From: Bifidobacterium animalis subsp. animalis ATCC 25527 | GTDB lineage: Bacteria > Actinomycetota > Actinomycetes > Actinomycetales > Bifidobacteriaceae | NCBI RefSeq assembly: GCF_000260715.1 | Contig: NC_017834.1 | Coordinates: 558,001 to 622,000 of the forward strand | DNA length: 64,000 bases | Reading direction: 5' to 3' | In this document: in pieces, positions 26,347 to 40,770 of the stretch | How the letters are laid out: each line of letters starts with the position of its first letter | Position numbering within the stretch: the first letter of the stretch is position 1 | Translations under genes and position numbers: made by a program | Notes under the pieces: model-generated | The model's input: the letters and a program-made list of their open reading frames with translations, nothing else | Databases searched by the model: none | Told to the model about the DNA's origin: nothing

Positions 26347-29300
26347 GCGAGACTTCCGACATCTATGCCTCGATTGAACTCATGCCGCCGCATTGGGCGC
26401 TCGCCTCGCGGCAATTGGTGAATTGGGGTTCCTATGACGGCTACCATGTATTCGAACCCTCCACCGCCGGCGACGATACGGTGACGTTGCTCACCGGCCA
26501 GAGCGAATCGGGAAAATCCACACTCGTCGACGCGCAGGTCTCGTTGCTCTACCCGGCGAATGCCGTATTCAACAAGGCCTCGAACGCCGGACGCTCCGAT
26601 CGCAGCGACTACTCATACCTGTTGGGACTGAGGGGAATCCGCAGCAACAACGGGCACGATGAGCCGGTTTACCTGCGCGGGCGCAGCGGGAAGGGCGAGC
26701 CGTACGCGGTCTGGGGTGCGATCGTCGACCACTATGTCGACACCGCCAACAGCGGCGCGTTATGGATTGCCAAGTTCATGTATCTGCCTGCGGAGGGCAC
26801 GTCGGAGAGCATGGTGAAGCTCTATGTGGTCTCCAGCTATGCAATCGACCCGCGGCTCATGGATGCACATCGCGAGGAGCGCTTCTCGGTGCCGCTGATC
26901 AAGCAGGTGTACCCGGGCGTCACCGTGTACAACTACGCGAAGCAGTTCCACGAAGACATCTGGAAACGATTCGGCCTCACTGAGTCCGCGTGCCGTCTGC
27001 TCCACCGCATGCAGGCCTCCGATGCGCCCTCCCAGCTCGATGACATCTTCCGCAAAGGTGTGCTCAATGAGCCGCGCGCCGTTGAGTTCGGCAAGCTCGC
27101 CATCGACGATTACGAACAGTTCGCCGAGAATTTCTCGAGTATGGAGCGTACGCGTAAGCGGGTGCGGCAACTGGAGGCGATCGCCTCCGAGTTCGCCGAG
27201 TATGAGTCCGCCGAACGTGGTGTGCGCGAGCTTTCCGCCATCGCCCCCCAGCAGGGCGATAGCGCACGGATTCGCACCCAATGGCTTGACGATCGCATTC
27301 ATGCCGACATCACCGAAGTACTGCCCGAATATGAGCAGTATGCCACGGAGTGCAGTGCCAGTGCACAGGCCGCCAAAGAGCGGGCGGAGCAGATGCGGGA
27401 ACAGGTCGACTCGCTCAATAGGCAGCTTCAGGGTATGGGAGGCGACGAGATAGGCCGCCTGGAAGACCGCATTCGCGATGCACAGCGGCGCCAACGCGAA
27501 GTGTTGGGACGCAGGGAGCTGTTGGCCTCCCGATTCAGTGCCTCTGGCGAAGCATTGCCGGAAAGTCGCGGGCAGTGGGATGCATTGGTGGCCGAATACA
27601 CGCAACTCGAATCGGAATACCAGCAGCGTAAAACCGAATTGCACGGGTTGCAGTACCCATTGATCGACGCCCAGAAGAAAGCCGAACAGCGAATCAAGGC
27701 ACTCGAGAAGGACTTGGAACGCAAACGCCAGTCGAAGACGCGCATCTCCAGCGATATGGACGAGGCCCGCAATATGATTGCGCGCGCCACCGGCCTGAGC
27801 CCGCAGGAGCTGCCTTATGCGGCGGAGCTCATGGACGTGGGCGAGGAGAACGAGGAGTGGCGCACCGCCATGAACGTGGCATACCGGTCGCTCGCAACGG
27901 TGATTCTGGTCGACAGTCGCCATGAGAACGGCTTCGCAGCGAAAGTCTCGCAGATTTCCCAGGAGGCGCTCCCACGACGCAACTGGCGGTTCGTCGACAC
28001 GAGCGTCCATGTGGAGGCTGAGGAGCGTGAAGGGTGGCTGTCGAGCAAGCTCACGTTCAACGTGGAATCTCCGTTCGTCGATTGGCTTCGTGCCCGGGTG
28101 ACCGAGGCACGGTACGACGCATGGTGCGTGGAGGCGATCGACGACACCAATGAGACGACGCGCCAGGTGCAGCGTGACGGACAGATCAAGGAAGGTCGGA
28201 AGGGCAGCCACGGCACCAAGAACATGCCTGCCGTCATCGGATTCGTCACCGATGCCTATCTGCGCGATCTGGAGGCAGACATTGCCGAGGCGCACAAGAC
28301 GCGGGATGCCGCAACTCGCGATCTCGAACAGTACGACGTGCAACTCAACGCGCTTGAGCAACGCCATAGTCTGGCCCAGACGCTGCAGGACCATGCATGG
28401 AACGACATAGATGCATACGGTGTGGAAGAGGAAATCGCCAGCCTCCAACAACGCGTCGACGAACTCGAGCAGAACCCCGAACTGGCACAGCTCAATGCCA
28501 CGCTGAAAGTCCAGCAGCAGGAAATGGCCAAGGCGAACAGTGCATGCTATGCCGCGGAAGACAAACTCAAGCGGGCGAATGCGGCGGTGAGGTCGACCCG
28601 GCAGTGGCTGGAAGCGTATGACCGGCGCACGCAATCCGTGGAACGCCGGCATTTGAACGAGGCATGCGGTCGGCTGCTTGAACAGGGATATCTGGCATAC
28701 TTCGGCGAGAGCACACAATCGGCGAACGAACGAATGGGCAGAATACTCGGTTTGGACGGGCAATCCGGCACCTCACTGGGCGGCCATGTACGCGAGAACG
28801 AGGCCTGCGCCAAACACGTACGCGAACTGCTCGGCACACTCGCCCAAACCGTAGGCAGGCAGGTGAAGGAACTGGCTACACAGCGCGACAACCGGAAACA
28901 GTCATGCGAGGCAAGCATGCGCTCGTACCTCGACCAATATGCGTCAGGCGACGAACGAGTGAGCGCCGACGTGGAGAACGAGCGGTACTTCAGGAAAGAC
29001 CTGGAGGAGCTCAAACCAGGGGTGATCGGCGACGAGGCGACGAACGTGGAATACATGAACTCGCTCGACAAGATGCTCCAGGACCTCGTGCAGTTGCAGA
29101 CGATGCTCAAACTTGACCAGCAGAGGATCACCGAACAGATCGGCAAAATCAACCATCTGCTTGAACGGTACCCATTCGGTGCGCGAGGCGGTAGGCTGTC
29201 GATCGTCGTGCAGGTGCACAGGCCCGATGCGAAGTTCACCACGGCACTCACCGGGCAAATCGGCCGCATCAATGCGTTCAAGGCAAACGACGAGCATGAC

Positions 29301-29840
29301 GTGGAGAGGTGCCGAAAGCTGTTCGCCGGCCTTGCGGGACTCATCGAGATGTTGCGCGGCAGCTTCGACGAATATGCGGGCAACGGACGTGGTAACGCGA
29401 ACCTCGACCCACGCAAACGCTCACGGTTCTTCGGGTCGGTGACGAACCCGGATGGCGTGGTGGAATCGATCAACTCCACCGGCGGCGGATCGGGCGGCTA
29501 CTTGCAGGAGCTCACGTCGTTCGCCTACGGCGCGGCGCTCATGTACCTGCTCGCCAACGACAACGCAACCGAACCCTCGTATGCCACCGTCTTCCTCGAC
29601 GAGGCGCTCATCAAAGCCGACGGCCAGTACACGCGCCGCGCATTGAGCGTGCTGCCGGGACTCGGCTTCCAAGTGATCGTTTCGGCACCGGAATCGAAGA
29701 CCGGCGAGATCATGGGTTCGGCTTCGAAGGTCATTGTGGCACACAAGGACCAGGCCAGCGGCAGGACGACGCTGATGCAGGGAGATCTGCTGGGGGACGC
29801 TGATGGCGATGAGTCTTCGATGGGGGAGCGGTCCGAGTGA
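26343..29840 (+). CDS. jetC: Wadjet SMC-like ATPase JetC
   Basis: This 1165-aa SMC/MukB-like motor has Walker [18 protein letters not shown] at residues about 48-64, two long coiled-coil arms (about 280-490 and 640-800), a hinge-like globular region between them and a C-terminal ATPase half. The signature-like [19 protein letters not shown] is near 1040 and Walker [14 protein letters not shown] near 1080. It starts at an uncommon TTG, supported by GGAGG 7 nt upstream and the TTGA overlap with jetB. ATP hydrolysis drives DNA loop extrusion in the complex. Confidence 0.93.
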   Translation: MSETSDIYASIELMPPHWALASRQLVNWGSYDGYHVFEPSTAGDDTVTLLTGQSESGKSTLVDAQVSLLYPANAVFNKASNAGRSDRSDYSYLLGLRGIRSNNGHDEPVYLRGRSGKGEPYAVWGAIVDHYVDTANSGALWIAKFMYLPAEGTSESMVKLYVVSSYAIDPRLMDAHREERFSVPLIKQVYPGVTVYNYAKQFHEDIWKRFGLTESACRLLHRMQASDAPSQLDDIFRKGVLNEPRAVEFGKLAIDDYEQFAENFSSMERTRKRVRQLEAIASEFAEYESAERGVRELSAIAPQQGDSARIRTQWLDDRIHADITEVLPEYEQYATECSASAQAAKERAEQMREQVDSLNRQLQGMGGDEIGRLEDRIRDAQRRQREVLGRRELLASRFSASGEALPESRGQWDALVAEYTQLESEYQQRKTELHGLQYPLIDAQKKAEQRIKALEKDLERKRQSKTRISSDMDEARNMIARATGLSPQELPYAAELMDVGEENEEWRTAMNVAYRSLATVILVDSRHENGFAAKVSQISQEALPRRNWRFVDTSVHVEAEEREGWLSSKLTFNVESPFVDWLRARVTEARYDAWCVEAIDDTNETTRQVQRDGQIKEGRKGSHGTKNMPAVIGFVTDAYLRDLEADIAEAHKTRDAATRDLEQYDVQLNALEQRHSLAQTLQDHAWNDIDAYGVEEEIASLQQRVDELEQNPELAQLNATLKVQQQEMAKANSACYAAEDKLKRANAAVRSTRQWLEAYDRRTQSVERRHLNEACGRLLEQGYLAYFGESTQSANERMGRILGLDGQSGTSLGGHVRENEACAKHVRELLGTLAQTVGRQVKELATQRDNRKQSCEASMRSYLDQYASGDERVSADVENERYFRKDLEELKPGVIGDEATNVEYMNSLDKMLQDLVQLQTMLKLDQQRITEQIGKINHLLERYPFGARGGRLSIVVQVHRPDAKFTTALTGQIGRINAFKANDEHDVERCRKLFAGLAGLIEMLRGSFDEYAGNGRGNANLDPRKRSRFFGSVTNPDGVVESINSTGGGSGGYLQELTSFAYGAALMYLLANDNATEPSYATVFLDEALIKADGQYTRRALSVLPGLGFQVIVSAPESKTGEIMGSASKVIVAHKDQASGRTTLMQGDLLGDADGDESSMGERSE

Positions 29841-31057
29841 CGGATACGGCGACACTCAAGACTCCGGCGGATGTGCGCGGCGATGTGGCGCGCATTGTAC
29901 AGCGCGAGTTGTTCGCCGACGAGAGTCCATGGCCGCGCACGATTCGCATTCCGTGGCCCAAGGAGACGCAGCTCGTCGCCGATGTGGCCGGCGTGCACGC
30001 GGCGAATAATGCGCTGAAGGAGTTCGCGGCACGATTCGGCTGCCGGACCGACTTCATCTCGCGCAAAATGGGCACGGCCGTGCCGCTTGTCGCGTATATC
30101 CATGTGCCTGACGAGGCCACGGCGCTCGCCATTGCGGGGCCTACGCTGCGACGCCCTCGCGAACAGGCGTTGGCCAGAGCGGCGCAGCTCGAGCAACGAT
30201 GCCATGTCGACCATGCGCTCGCCATGGATGTGGTACGCAGGTTGAACAACGAATCCGACGTCGATTTCGGGTTGTTCGTCGAAGCCGCGCAGTGGTTCGG
30301 CCGGCATTGGGCCGAAGTGCCGGGGCTCACCGCTCGTGAGATCCCCTTGCCCGGGTTTTCGGCGAAATGGTTGGCAGGTTCACGATCCCACAGGCGCGCG
30401 GCGATCTGTACAGTGCTCGGTGTGCATCGGATGCCGCTGCGGGAACGCCCGGGCGAGGTGCGGTACCGGTACATGGACCAACGGTTCGCCGCCGAGCCCG
30501 ACCGTGTGGCGACCTCGGTGCAGTGCGTTCCCGAACGCCCCGTCTCGCTGGCCGTCATTGTGGAGAACAAAGACACCTACCAAGCCATGGGCCCCATTGA
30601 CGGAGCCGTATGTGTGTTCGGCGCCGGATTCGCCGTGAACCGGGTACCCGAACTGCTGCCTTGGCTTGCCAATGATGCGGTGCGTGTTGTGTATTGGGGT
30701 GACATCGATGCTGCGGGATTTGAGATTCTCAGTGGACTGCGGGCTTCGGGGGTCGCTTGTGAGAGCATATTGATGGATCGCATGACCTATGCCGAATACG
30801 AGCGTTTCGGCACGACGAGGGATGCGATGAGCCATGAGATTCGCTGCGGCGAACCGAAGCATGGGCTGCATCTCAGTTCGGAGGAGTATTCGCTGTATCG
30901 TGACCTGTGCACAGGCGAACTTGCCGTGCCGCGCATCGAGCAGGAACGCATTCCGATCGCTGAATTCATGCGCTTGATCAGCGCAGGCCGGAGCGATGGA
31001 AGTGACGGTGCAAGAGCCGACCAATGCCATAACCAATCGCCGCGCACACCAAAGTGA
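29837..31057 (+). CDS. jetD: Wadjet nuclease JetD (DUF3322-DUF2220)
   Basis: This 406-aa protein has an N-terminal DUF3322 region (about residues 1-180) and a C-terminal DUF2220 TOPRIM-like domain. The metal-binding Glu is in VIVENKDTYQAM (near residue 242) and the acidic pair in RVVYWGDIDAAGFEIL (near 290), so the nuclease centre looks intact. JetD cuts the DNA trapped by JetABC. The GTG start overlaps the jetC stop (GTGA) with GGGGAG upstream. The last 80 bp overlap the convergent membrane-protein gene. Confidence 0.92.
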   Translation: MTDTATLKTPADVRGDVARIVQRELFADESPWPRTIRIPWPKETQLVADVAGVHAANNALKEFAARFGCRTDFISRKMGTAVPLVAYIHVPDEATALAIAGPTLRRPREQALARAAQLEQRCHVDHALAMDVVRRLNNESDVDFGLFVEAAQWFGRHWAEVPGLTAREIPLPGFSAKWLAGSRSHRRAAICTVLGVHRMPLRERPGEVRYRYMDQRFAAEPDRVATSVQCVPERPVSLAVIVENKDTYQAMGPIDGAVCVFGAGFAVNRVPELLPWLANDAVRVVYWGDIDAAGFEILSGLRASGVACESILMDRMTYAEYERFGTTRDAMSHEIRCGEPKHGLHLSSEEYSLYRDLCTGELAVPRIEQERIPIAEFMRLISAGRSDGSDGARADQCHNQSPRTPK

Positions 31058-31355
31058 TGCCGCCATACAGTGCGAATACGTCGATACCACGCGTCGCTGA
31101 AGCGAGTATGGCGATTTCGACGGCCGCTGCGGCGAGTCCGAGCCAGTACCCATGCACCGAACCTGCCGTGGCGGTCGCGGTTGCCGCGAGCGCCAGCACC
31201 GGGAACACGAACATGAGCATGAATCCCGTGATGAATCCATATTGGTCGGTGCATCGCAGCACGATGGCGATCAACATGCCGATGCCGAGGATGATCCACC
31301 CGATGGTCATAAGCAGGCGACTGGTGCCACGATTCGCATCAGTGTGCTCCGTCAT
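30978..31355 (-). CDS. Small four-TM membrane protein
   Basis: This 125-aa protein has four predicted helices (about residues 14-34, 42-63, 67-88 and 92-112) and a His/Arg-rich C-terminal tail. No family was recognised. Its 3' end overlaps jetD by 80 bp on the opposite strand, in a region where both frames encode sensible sequence. The Shine-Dalgarno is weak (GGGGA). It may be part of the operon boundary rather than of the defence system. Confidence 0.65.
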   Translation of the reverse strand: MTEHTDANRGTSRLLMTIGWIILGIGMLIAIVLRCTDQYGFITGFMLMFVFPVLALAATATATAGSVHGYWLGLAAAAVEIAILASATRGIDVFALYGGITLVCAAIGYGIGRLLHRHFHRSGLR

Positions 31356-31424
31356 ACTGGAAGTCCCCTGTTTGTGGAGTGTGCGGAACTCATTCCATCA
31401 TATCGGATCGGAGGAGCGGGCGGT

Positions 31425-31787
31425 TCATTGAACCTTCTGGCGCTCCTCGACGTAGTCGCGTAGAATGCGTGCATGGTTCACGAGCGGGTCACGCGCGCCA
31501 TACACGAAAGTGACCACCGGATGCTCGGCAAGGATCTGTTCGAGCTGCTCCACTGCGGGATTGGCGTCGAGTTCACGCCGGTAGCTTTCGGCGAATTCCA
31601 GAATCGTGTTGGGATTGTGGTTCCATGCCTTGCGTAAGTCGGTGCTCGGGGCGATCTGCTTCATCCACAGATCCAGATGTTCCTTCGCCTTCGACATGCC
31701 ACGTGGCCATAGGCGATCGACGAGAATGCGGTATCCGTCATCCGGCTCGGCCGGTGCATATGCGCGTTTGAGTTGAATCATTGCCAT
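31425..31787 (-). CDS. DUF488 family protein
   Basis: This 120-aa protein carries DUF488 hallmarks: IQLKRAYAPAEPDDGYRILVDRLWPRG near the N-terminus, LDLWMKQIAPSTDLRKAWNH, and VVTFVYGARDP toward the C-terminus. The biochemical role is unknown. The frame is open to 31817, but the ATG at 31787 is preceded by TACACT at 7 nt, pointing to a leaderless start there. The Met two codons further (31781) is an alternative. Confidence 0.85.
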   Translation of the reverse strand: MAMIQLKRAYAPAEPDDGYRILVDRLWPRGMSKAKEHLDLWMKQIAPSTDLRKAWNHNPNTILEFAESYRRELDANPAVEQLEQILAEHPVVTFVYGARDPLVNHARILRDYVEERQKVQ

Positions 31788-31982
31788 GACACACAGTGTA
31801 TGCCGCTTCGAATGCATGGGCGATTGTTATACGACGGACTGAATGCGTGTGTCGTATGCGATGGCCCGCCAGGATGCCGTTCTTGTTCTATTGCCCAGCA
31901 GATTCATTGGCGCCGTGTCTGTGTGCTACCTCGTGTTTTCCGCTATTGGGATAAGTTGTTTCGGAAGTGGATAGAAGGGGGG

Positions 31983-32019
31983 GGTACGCACACCCTAGGA
32001 GAAGAAAGGTGTGCGCACC
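31983..32019. terminator. Hairpin downstream of lacS
   Basis: GGTACGCACACC pairs with GGTGTGCGCACC (one G-T pair) around a 13-nt loop, 44 bp past the lacS stop. Read on the minus strand it is followed by a C-run, not a U-run, so it is a weak or factor-dependent terminator at best. Confidence 0.45.
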
Positions 32020-32062
32020 GGTTTTGTACGCCGTTGTGCAAACTTGTCAAGACGCGGTCATG

Positions 32063-33580
32063 TCACCGTTCCGTGTTCGCAGAGTCAGCAAGCTGCGTCT
32101 CGAGCTCGCGAACAATCTGCGCATGGCGCTTCTCGTCGATGCGCACCGTGAGCAGGAACACGATCAGGCTGAGCACAATGCCGGCGGACGGCACAATGTA
32201 CGCCCAAGTGGTGAACGTATGGATGTTCGCACTCGTCATATCCGCGGCGGAAGCCGATCCCACCATGCCAGCAGCCACTGCGACGAAGCCGACGATGCCG
32301 TTCGAGAAGGCGCCTGCGATCTTGTCGAGCATCGGTCGCACGCTCAGCGTCACCGCCTCGTTGCGCTGCCCGGTTTTGAGCTGTCCGTATTCGATCGAAT
32401 CGGTCATCGTGAGAATCGCGGTCATCTGAATCGTTTGCGCAGGCAGATAGAACAGAATGAGCGCCACGAGCACGACCGATAGATTGCGCGGGGCCGCAAT
32501 GAACAATGCATACCCGAGAATCATGAGCCCCATGCCCCCGGCGAACAACCATCGACGTGGGATCACACGGTTGAGCAACGGATACAGCGGCGTGGTGACC
32601 AGGCCGGTGATCACGGGAATCACGCCCGCGATGGCGAAACGCTGCGGCATGCCGAGCACATAGGTGAACTGGTAGAACAGCACGCCGGTGGTCGCCACGT
32701 TCGCAATGGCATACAGCAGGTAGCTCAATGCGGTCCACAGCAGTTGGTCGTTGTGGGCGATGGCCTTGAACGCGTCAAGTGGGCCGCAATGGGAGTCCTG
32801 TTTGCGTAGCTCGCTCGAGCTCTCACGTGTACCGAATGCGACGGTCCACGCGGTGATGAGCCCCAGCAGTGCGACGATGATGGCAAATGCAGTCCACCCC
32901 GGTTGGCCTTCGCCCTGCTCGCCGGTGAATTTGAAGGTGAAGTAGCTGACGATGGGAATGACGACGACGGTGATGCCGTTATAGCCAAGCGAACCGGTGA
33001 GCGTGCCGAGTGAAGTGTAGACGCTGCGTTCATGCGAATCGCTGGAGAGTGCCGGAATCATGCCCCAATAGGAGATGTCGCGCGCCGAGTAGAACACGTC
33101 GAGCAGAATGAACGTGACAATGAACAGCGTGATGAACCAGGTGGTGTTCACGTTGACGAGTCCAAACAGGCCGGTGAACACCACCACGAGCAGCACGGAG
33201 GGCACAATGCCGCCGATGAACTGCCAGACGCGGAAACGGCCCCACTTGGTGCGCGTGTTGTCGACGATATTGCCCAAGATCGGGTCGAGGAAGATCTCCG
33301 CGATGCGGATGGCAACGACCAGTCCGGTGATCAGGGCTATCATGCGCGCGGCCACGGCCTTGTCGGTGCGCGCGAACAACGCCGTGGTCACGTAGGTCAT
33401 GAAGAACGTGCTCATGGCGTTGTAGAACGCCGCCTGACCAAGATTGCCGAAGGCGAAGGCCGCGCGCTGGCGGATTAAACCGTGTCGTGCGGTCTTCGGG
33501 GTGGTCGAACGGAGCATGTCGGAGGATGCGGCAGACGACGCTGTCTGCCCGGCACCCGCTTGGAATTTGTTGCTGGTCAT
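32063..33580 (-). CDS. lacS: Lactose permease-like GPH-family sugar:cation symporter
   Basis: This 505-aa protein has about 12 membrane helices and the MelB/GPH signatures: AFAFGNLGQAAFYNAMSTFF in helix 1, DPILGNIVDNTRTKWGRFRVW in the first cytoplasmic loop and MTDSIEYGQLKTGQRNEAV late in the protein. It lacks the IIA-like domain of streptococcal LacS. Substrate assignment as lactose or galactosides rests on the divergent lacZ and shared lacI. A strong Shine-Dalgarno (GAAGGAGGTTAG) precedes the ATG. Promoter and operator candidates lie at 33619-33648. Confidence 0.88.
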   Translation of the reverse strand: MTSNKFQAGAGQTASSAASSDMLRSTTPKTARHGLIRQRAAFAFGNLGQAAFYNAMSTFFMTYVTTALFARTDKAVAARMIALITGLVVAIRIAEIFLDPILGNIVDNTRTKWGRFRVWQFIGGIVPSVLLVVVFTGLFGLVNVNTTWFITLFIVTFILLDVFYSARDISYWGMIPALSSDSHERSVYTSLGTLTGSLGYNGITVVVIPIVSYFTFKFTGEQGEGQPGWTAFAIIVALLGLITAWTVAFGTRESSSELRKQDSHCGPLDAFKAIAHNDQLLWTALSYLLYAIANVATTGVLFYQFTYVLGMPQRFAIAGVIPVITGLVTTPLYPLLNRVIPRRWLFAGGMGLMILGYALFIAAPRNLSVVLVALILFYLPAQTIQMTAILTMTDSIEYGQLKTGQRNEAVTLSVRPMLDKIAGAFSNGIVGFVAVAAGMVGSASAADMTSANIHTFTTWAYIVPSAGIVLSLIVFLLTVRIDEKRHAQIVRELETQLADSANTER

Positions 33581-33618
33581 GTGACCTAACCTCCTTCATT
33601 GGCGATTACAGTTCACAT

Positions 33619-37093
<3,475 letters not shown>

Positions 37094-37109
37094 TTCATGC
37101 ATTCCGAAC

Positions 37110-37300
37110 ATGACGAACCCGTGTCTGTGTGCACGGGTTCGTCGCGTTGGAAACCTGTAGATATGACAAACCAGTGCGTGGGTGTGCAGATTGGTCGCGT
37201 TGGGGGTCTGCAGATGTGACGAACACGTGCAGGGTGTGCGGGTTCGTCATGCGGAGGAGTCTGTGAATATGACCAACCAGTGCGCATGCGCACGTATGAG
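37110..37300. repeat. Tandem 53-bp hairpin repeat, 3.5 units
   Basis: Units start at 37110, 37163, 37216 and 37269, exactly 53 bp apart, beginning (A/G)TGACNAAC. Each unit contains a hairpin: in unit 1 GACGAACCCGTG pairs perfectly with CACGGGTTCGTC. About 20 bp of spacer ending TCTG(C/T)(A/G)(G/A)AT follows. Unit 4 is cut short by the lacI 3' end. The array lies between the convergent lacZ and lacI ends and may terminate transcription from both sides. Confidence 0.8.
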
Positions 37301-38713
<1,413 letters not shown>

Positions 38714-39322
38714 ATGCCGATCACCGACGTCGTATTCGACTACTGCGGAGTGCTGCTCGATTGGCGACCGGAGCTCACCATGGAGGGCAAGGTCGACACG
38801 TCCACCATGCGGCGTCTGCTCGATCATGCAGATCCTTACGGATTCTGGCACTATGACCTGATGAGCGATCTCGGCTGGAGCGAGGAGCAGATGCTGCGCG
38901 ATTTCGCGCGACATCACCCGCATGACGTCGCGCTCAACCACGCAATGCAGCCCTATTTCGCGAACTACACGCGCGCGTTCGCCGGCATGGTCGACGGCAT
39001 GCCGGAACTGCTCCGCATGCTGCGTGAGCGCGGGTATAGGCTCTGGGGCCTGACCAATTTCAGCACACCGTTCGTCACGCTTGCACACAGCGAATTCCCG
39101 GCTCTGCGTCTGCTCCTCGACACGGTCGTGTCGTCAGAGGTGCGTTGCGTGAAACCGGACGCGCGCATCTACGAGATTGCGATGGAACGCTTCGGCATCG
39201 ATCCGGCACATGCCATGTTCTTCGACGACAAATACGAGAACGCGAAGGCGGCGAGCGAATCGGGCATGCATGGCGTGCAGTTCCTCAGCGCAGACCAGGC
39301 GATGCAGGCCATACTCGGGTAA
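38714..39322 (+). CDS. HAD-superfamily hydrolase
   Basis: This 202-aa HAD subfamily I protein has nucleophile motif I DVVFDYCGVLLDW (Asp9), cap domain residues about 20-85, motif II LWGLTNFSTP, motif III Lys in VKPDARIYE and motif IV MFFDDKYENAKAA. The usual second Asp of DxD is Cys here. Relatives such as YihX (FDLGNV) also lack it, so it may use different chemistry or be a sugar-phosphate phosphatase of that type. A GGGAGAAG Shine-Dalgarno supports 38714. Its position near lac suggests, but does not show, a sugar-phosphate role. Confidence 0.85.
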   Translation: MPITDVVFDYCGVLLDWRPELTMEGKVDTSTMRRLLDHADPYGFWHYDLMSDLGWSEEQMLRDFARHHPHDVALNHAMQPYFANYTRAFAGMVDGMPELLRMLRERGYRLWGLTNFSTPFVTLAHSEFPALRLLLDTVVSSEVRCVKPDARIYEIAMERFGIDPAHAMFFDDKYENAKAASESGMHGVQFLSADQAMQAILG

Positions 39323-39396
39323 TCCGCGAATCCATGCGCCATCATTGTGCGCAGGGCATATCGAGTCCGTCGGGCCAGTGCGAATACATATGGGAA

Positions 39397-39422
39397 GGGG
39401 CCTGCCCATATGGGCAGGTCCC
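39397..39422. terminator. Palindromic hairpin between convergent genes
   Basis: CCTGCCCATATGGGCAGG is an 18-bp perfect palindrome flanked by GGG and CCC, lying between the HAD gene and the downstream minus-strand gene. It would act as a bidirectional terminator; no U-tract is present. Confidence 0.55.
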
Positions 39423-39448
39423 GACGGAAACCGCCGTGTTGAACCGGC

Positions 39449-39844
39449 CTATTTTGCGAAGGAATCGCGTACGCGGGTCACGGCGCTCTGCGCCTCGCTT
39501 GGAATCTCGTGAATATGCTGCGAAATCGTGTCCATTGCCTTGCGCACGTCCTTGTTCCGGGCGATCTGGCGGCTCTTGTCGCTGGCCAGATGCTGCATGT
39601 TCTCCTTGAACTCGTCGAGATCGGCGGCCGCCTTGTCGAGTTTGCCCTTGCGCTGCAGCATCAGAATCACCACGATATTGATGCACAGGCACATCACGCT
39701 CGTCACGATGAAGCAGATGATCACCGCACGCCGTAGATTGTGTTCCGTTGCATCCGCATCAGCCACATCCGGATTGTCGTCTGGATCGTTGAGATCCTCG
39801 ATGTCGCGTTCGGTCAGCTCATCACTGGTCTTGTCTTCTGCCAT
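39449..39844 (-). CDS. Single-pass membrane protein with coiled-coil tail
   Basis: This 131-aa protein has an acidic N-terminal segment (residues 1-36), one membrane helix (about 40-64) and a helical C-terminal domain rich in Asp/Glu/Lys that probably forms a coiled coil. No family was recognised. Shine-Dalgarno GAGGT precedes the ATG. The terminator-like palindrome separates it from the HAD gene, and it is divergent from the DUF4190 gene at 40013. Confidence 0.7.
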   Translation of the reverse strand: MAEDKTSDELTERDIEDLNDPDDNPDVADADATEHNLRRAVIICFIVTSVMCLCINIVVILMLQRKGKLDKAAADLDEFKENMQHLASDKSRQIARNKDVRKAMDTISQHIHEIPSEAQSAVTRVRDSFAK

Positions 39845-40012
39845 GTCTACCTCGTTTCCCGCGCATATGCGCGTTTCCTGATTCCACGGTACGTCGTCTG
39901 CGCGGCATGCGATGCACAGTCTTCTCTCGGCGTTATACGCAGAGTGCGTCGGGAATGGTCAGCGGAATGGAATATGCGCCTATGCCGTGCGTTCTTGCAG
40001 TATGCTTTGCAT

Positions 40013-40594
40013 ATGACTACAAACGATACCTTCGGCTCACCGTACTCGTCTCCGGACCCCAACGAGCATGGCGACAATCCGTACGTCGGAGACCTCGGCT
40101 ACTCGCAGGCCCCTCAGCAGGCATACACGGCACAGTATGCGACTCCGCAGCCAAACTACACGCAACAGTATGTTCCGCAGCCGAATTACACGCAGCAGTA
40201 CCCTCCACAGGGTGCCTACGGTTATCCCATGGCTGCGGTGGACCAGTGGAACGGCATGTGCATTGCCGGTTTCATCTGCTCGTTCTTCTTCCCGCTCGTC
40301 GGCCTCGTGCTTTCGATCATCGCGCTCGTGCAGATCAACAAAACCGGCGAGAAGAGCCGAGGCATGGCCATCGCCGGCATTGTAATCGGCGGCATCTCGA
40401 CGGCGCTCGCTCTCATCGCAATCATCATGGTCATCTGCGGATTGGTGATTGGGCTCGGCGCGCTCGCCGAAACAGGATGGGACAATTACGAGTACCACTA
40501 CGATACCCACAGCGACTACTCGCAGTTCGACGAGGTGGGTGCAGATTACCTTGCGCATATACGCTCTGTGGACCAGCTCATGAAAACGGTGTGA
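40013..40594 (+). CDS. DUF4190-type membrane protein
   Basis: This 193-aa protein has a Gln/Tyr/Pro-rich N-terminal segment with short repeats (PNYTQQYVPQ, PNYTQQYPPQ) over residues 1-75. Two or three membrane helices containing the DUF4190 core follow: GMCIAGFICSFFFPLVGLVLS, QINKTGEKSRGMAIAGIVIGG. An acidic tail ends it. Function is unknown. TATGCT lies 6 nt before the ATG with no Shine-Dalgarno. A shorter paralogue lies 176 bp downstream. Confidence 0.8.
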   Translation: MTTNDTFGSPYSSPDPNEHGDNPYVGDLGYSQAPQQAYTAQYATPQPNYTQQYVPQPNYTQQYPPQGAYGYPMAAVDQWNGMCIAGFICSFFFPLVGLVLSIIALVQINKTGEKSRGMAIAGIVIGGISTALALIAIIMVICGLVIGLGALAETGWDNYEYHYDTHSDYSQFDEVGADYLAHIRSVDQLMKTV

Positions 40595-40770
40595 TATTCC
40601 ATGCGGATGGCATAGTAGTCATCCGCGAAGCCGTTTCCTGCGGGGTCTGGCCGAAAGGCCGGGGCCCGTTTCTATTGCGGGTTTGCAGGCTCTCATGTGT
40701 TATCGGTATCGCGCGAGTGCGTCGCCATAAGTGTCGGATGTGTCGAGGGGTTTGCCTGTAGTGTGGAGTC

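Noticed and set aside
26760..28763. 667-residue minus-strand open frame
   Set aside because: Antisense shadow of jetC coiled-coil coding sequence.
16216..31057. Integrated element with tRNA-Glu attachment site
   Set aside because: No integrase, recombinase or repeated tRNA 3' end was found, so only a tentative accessory block is proposed.
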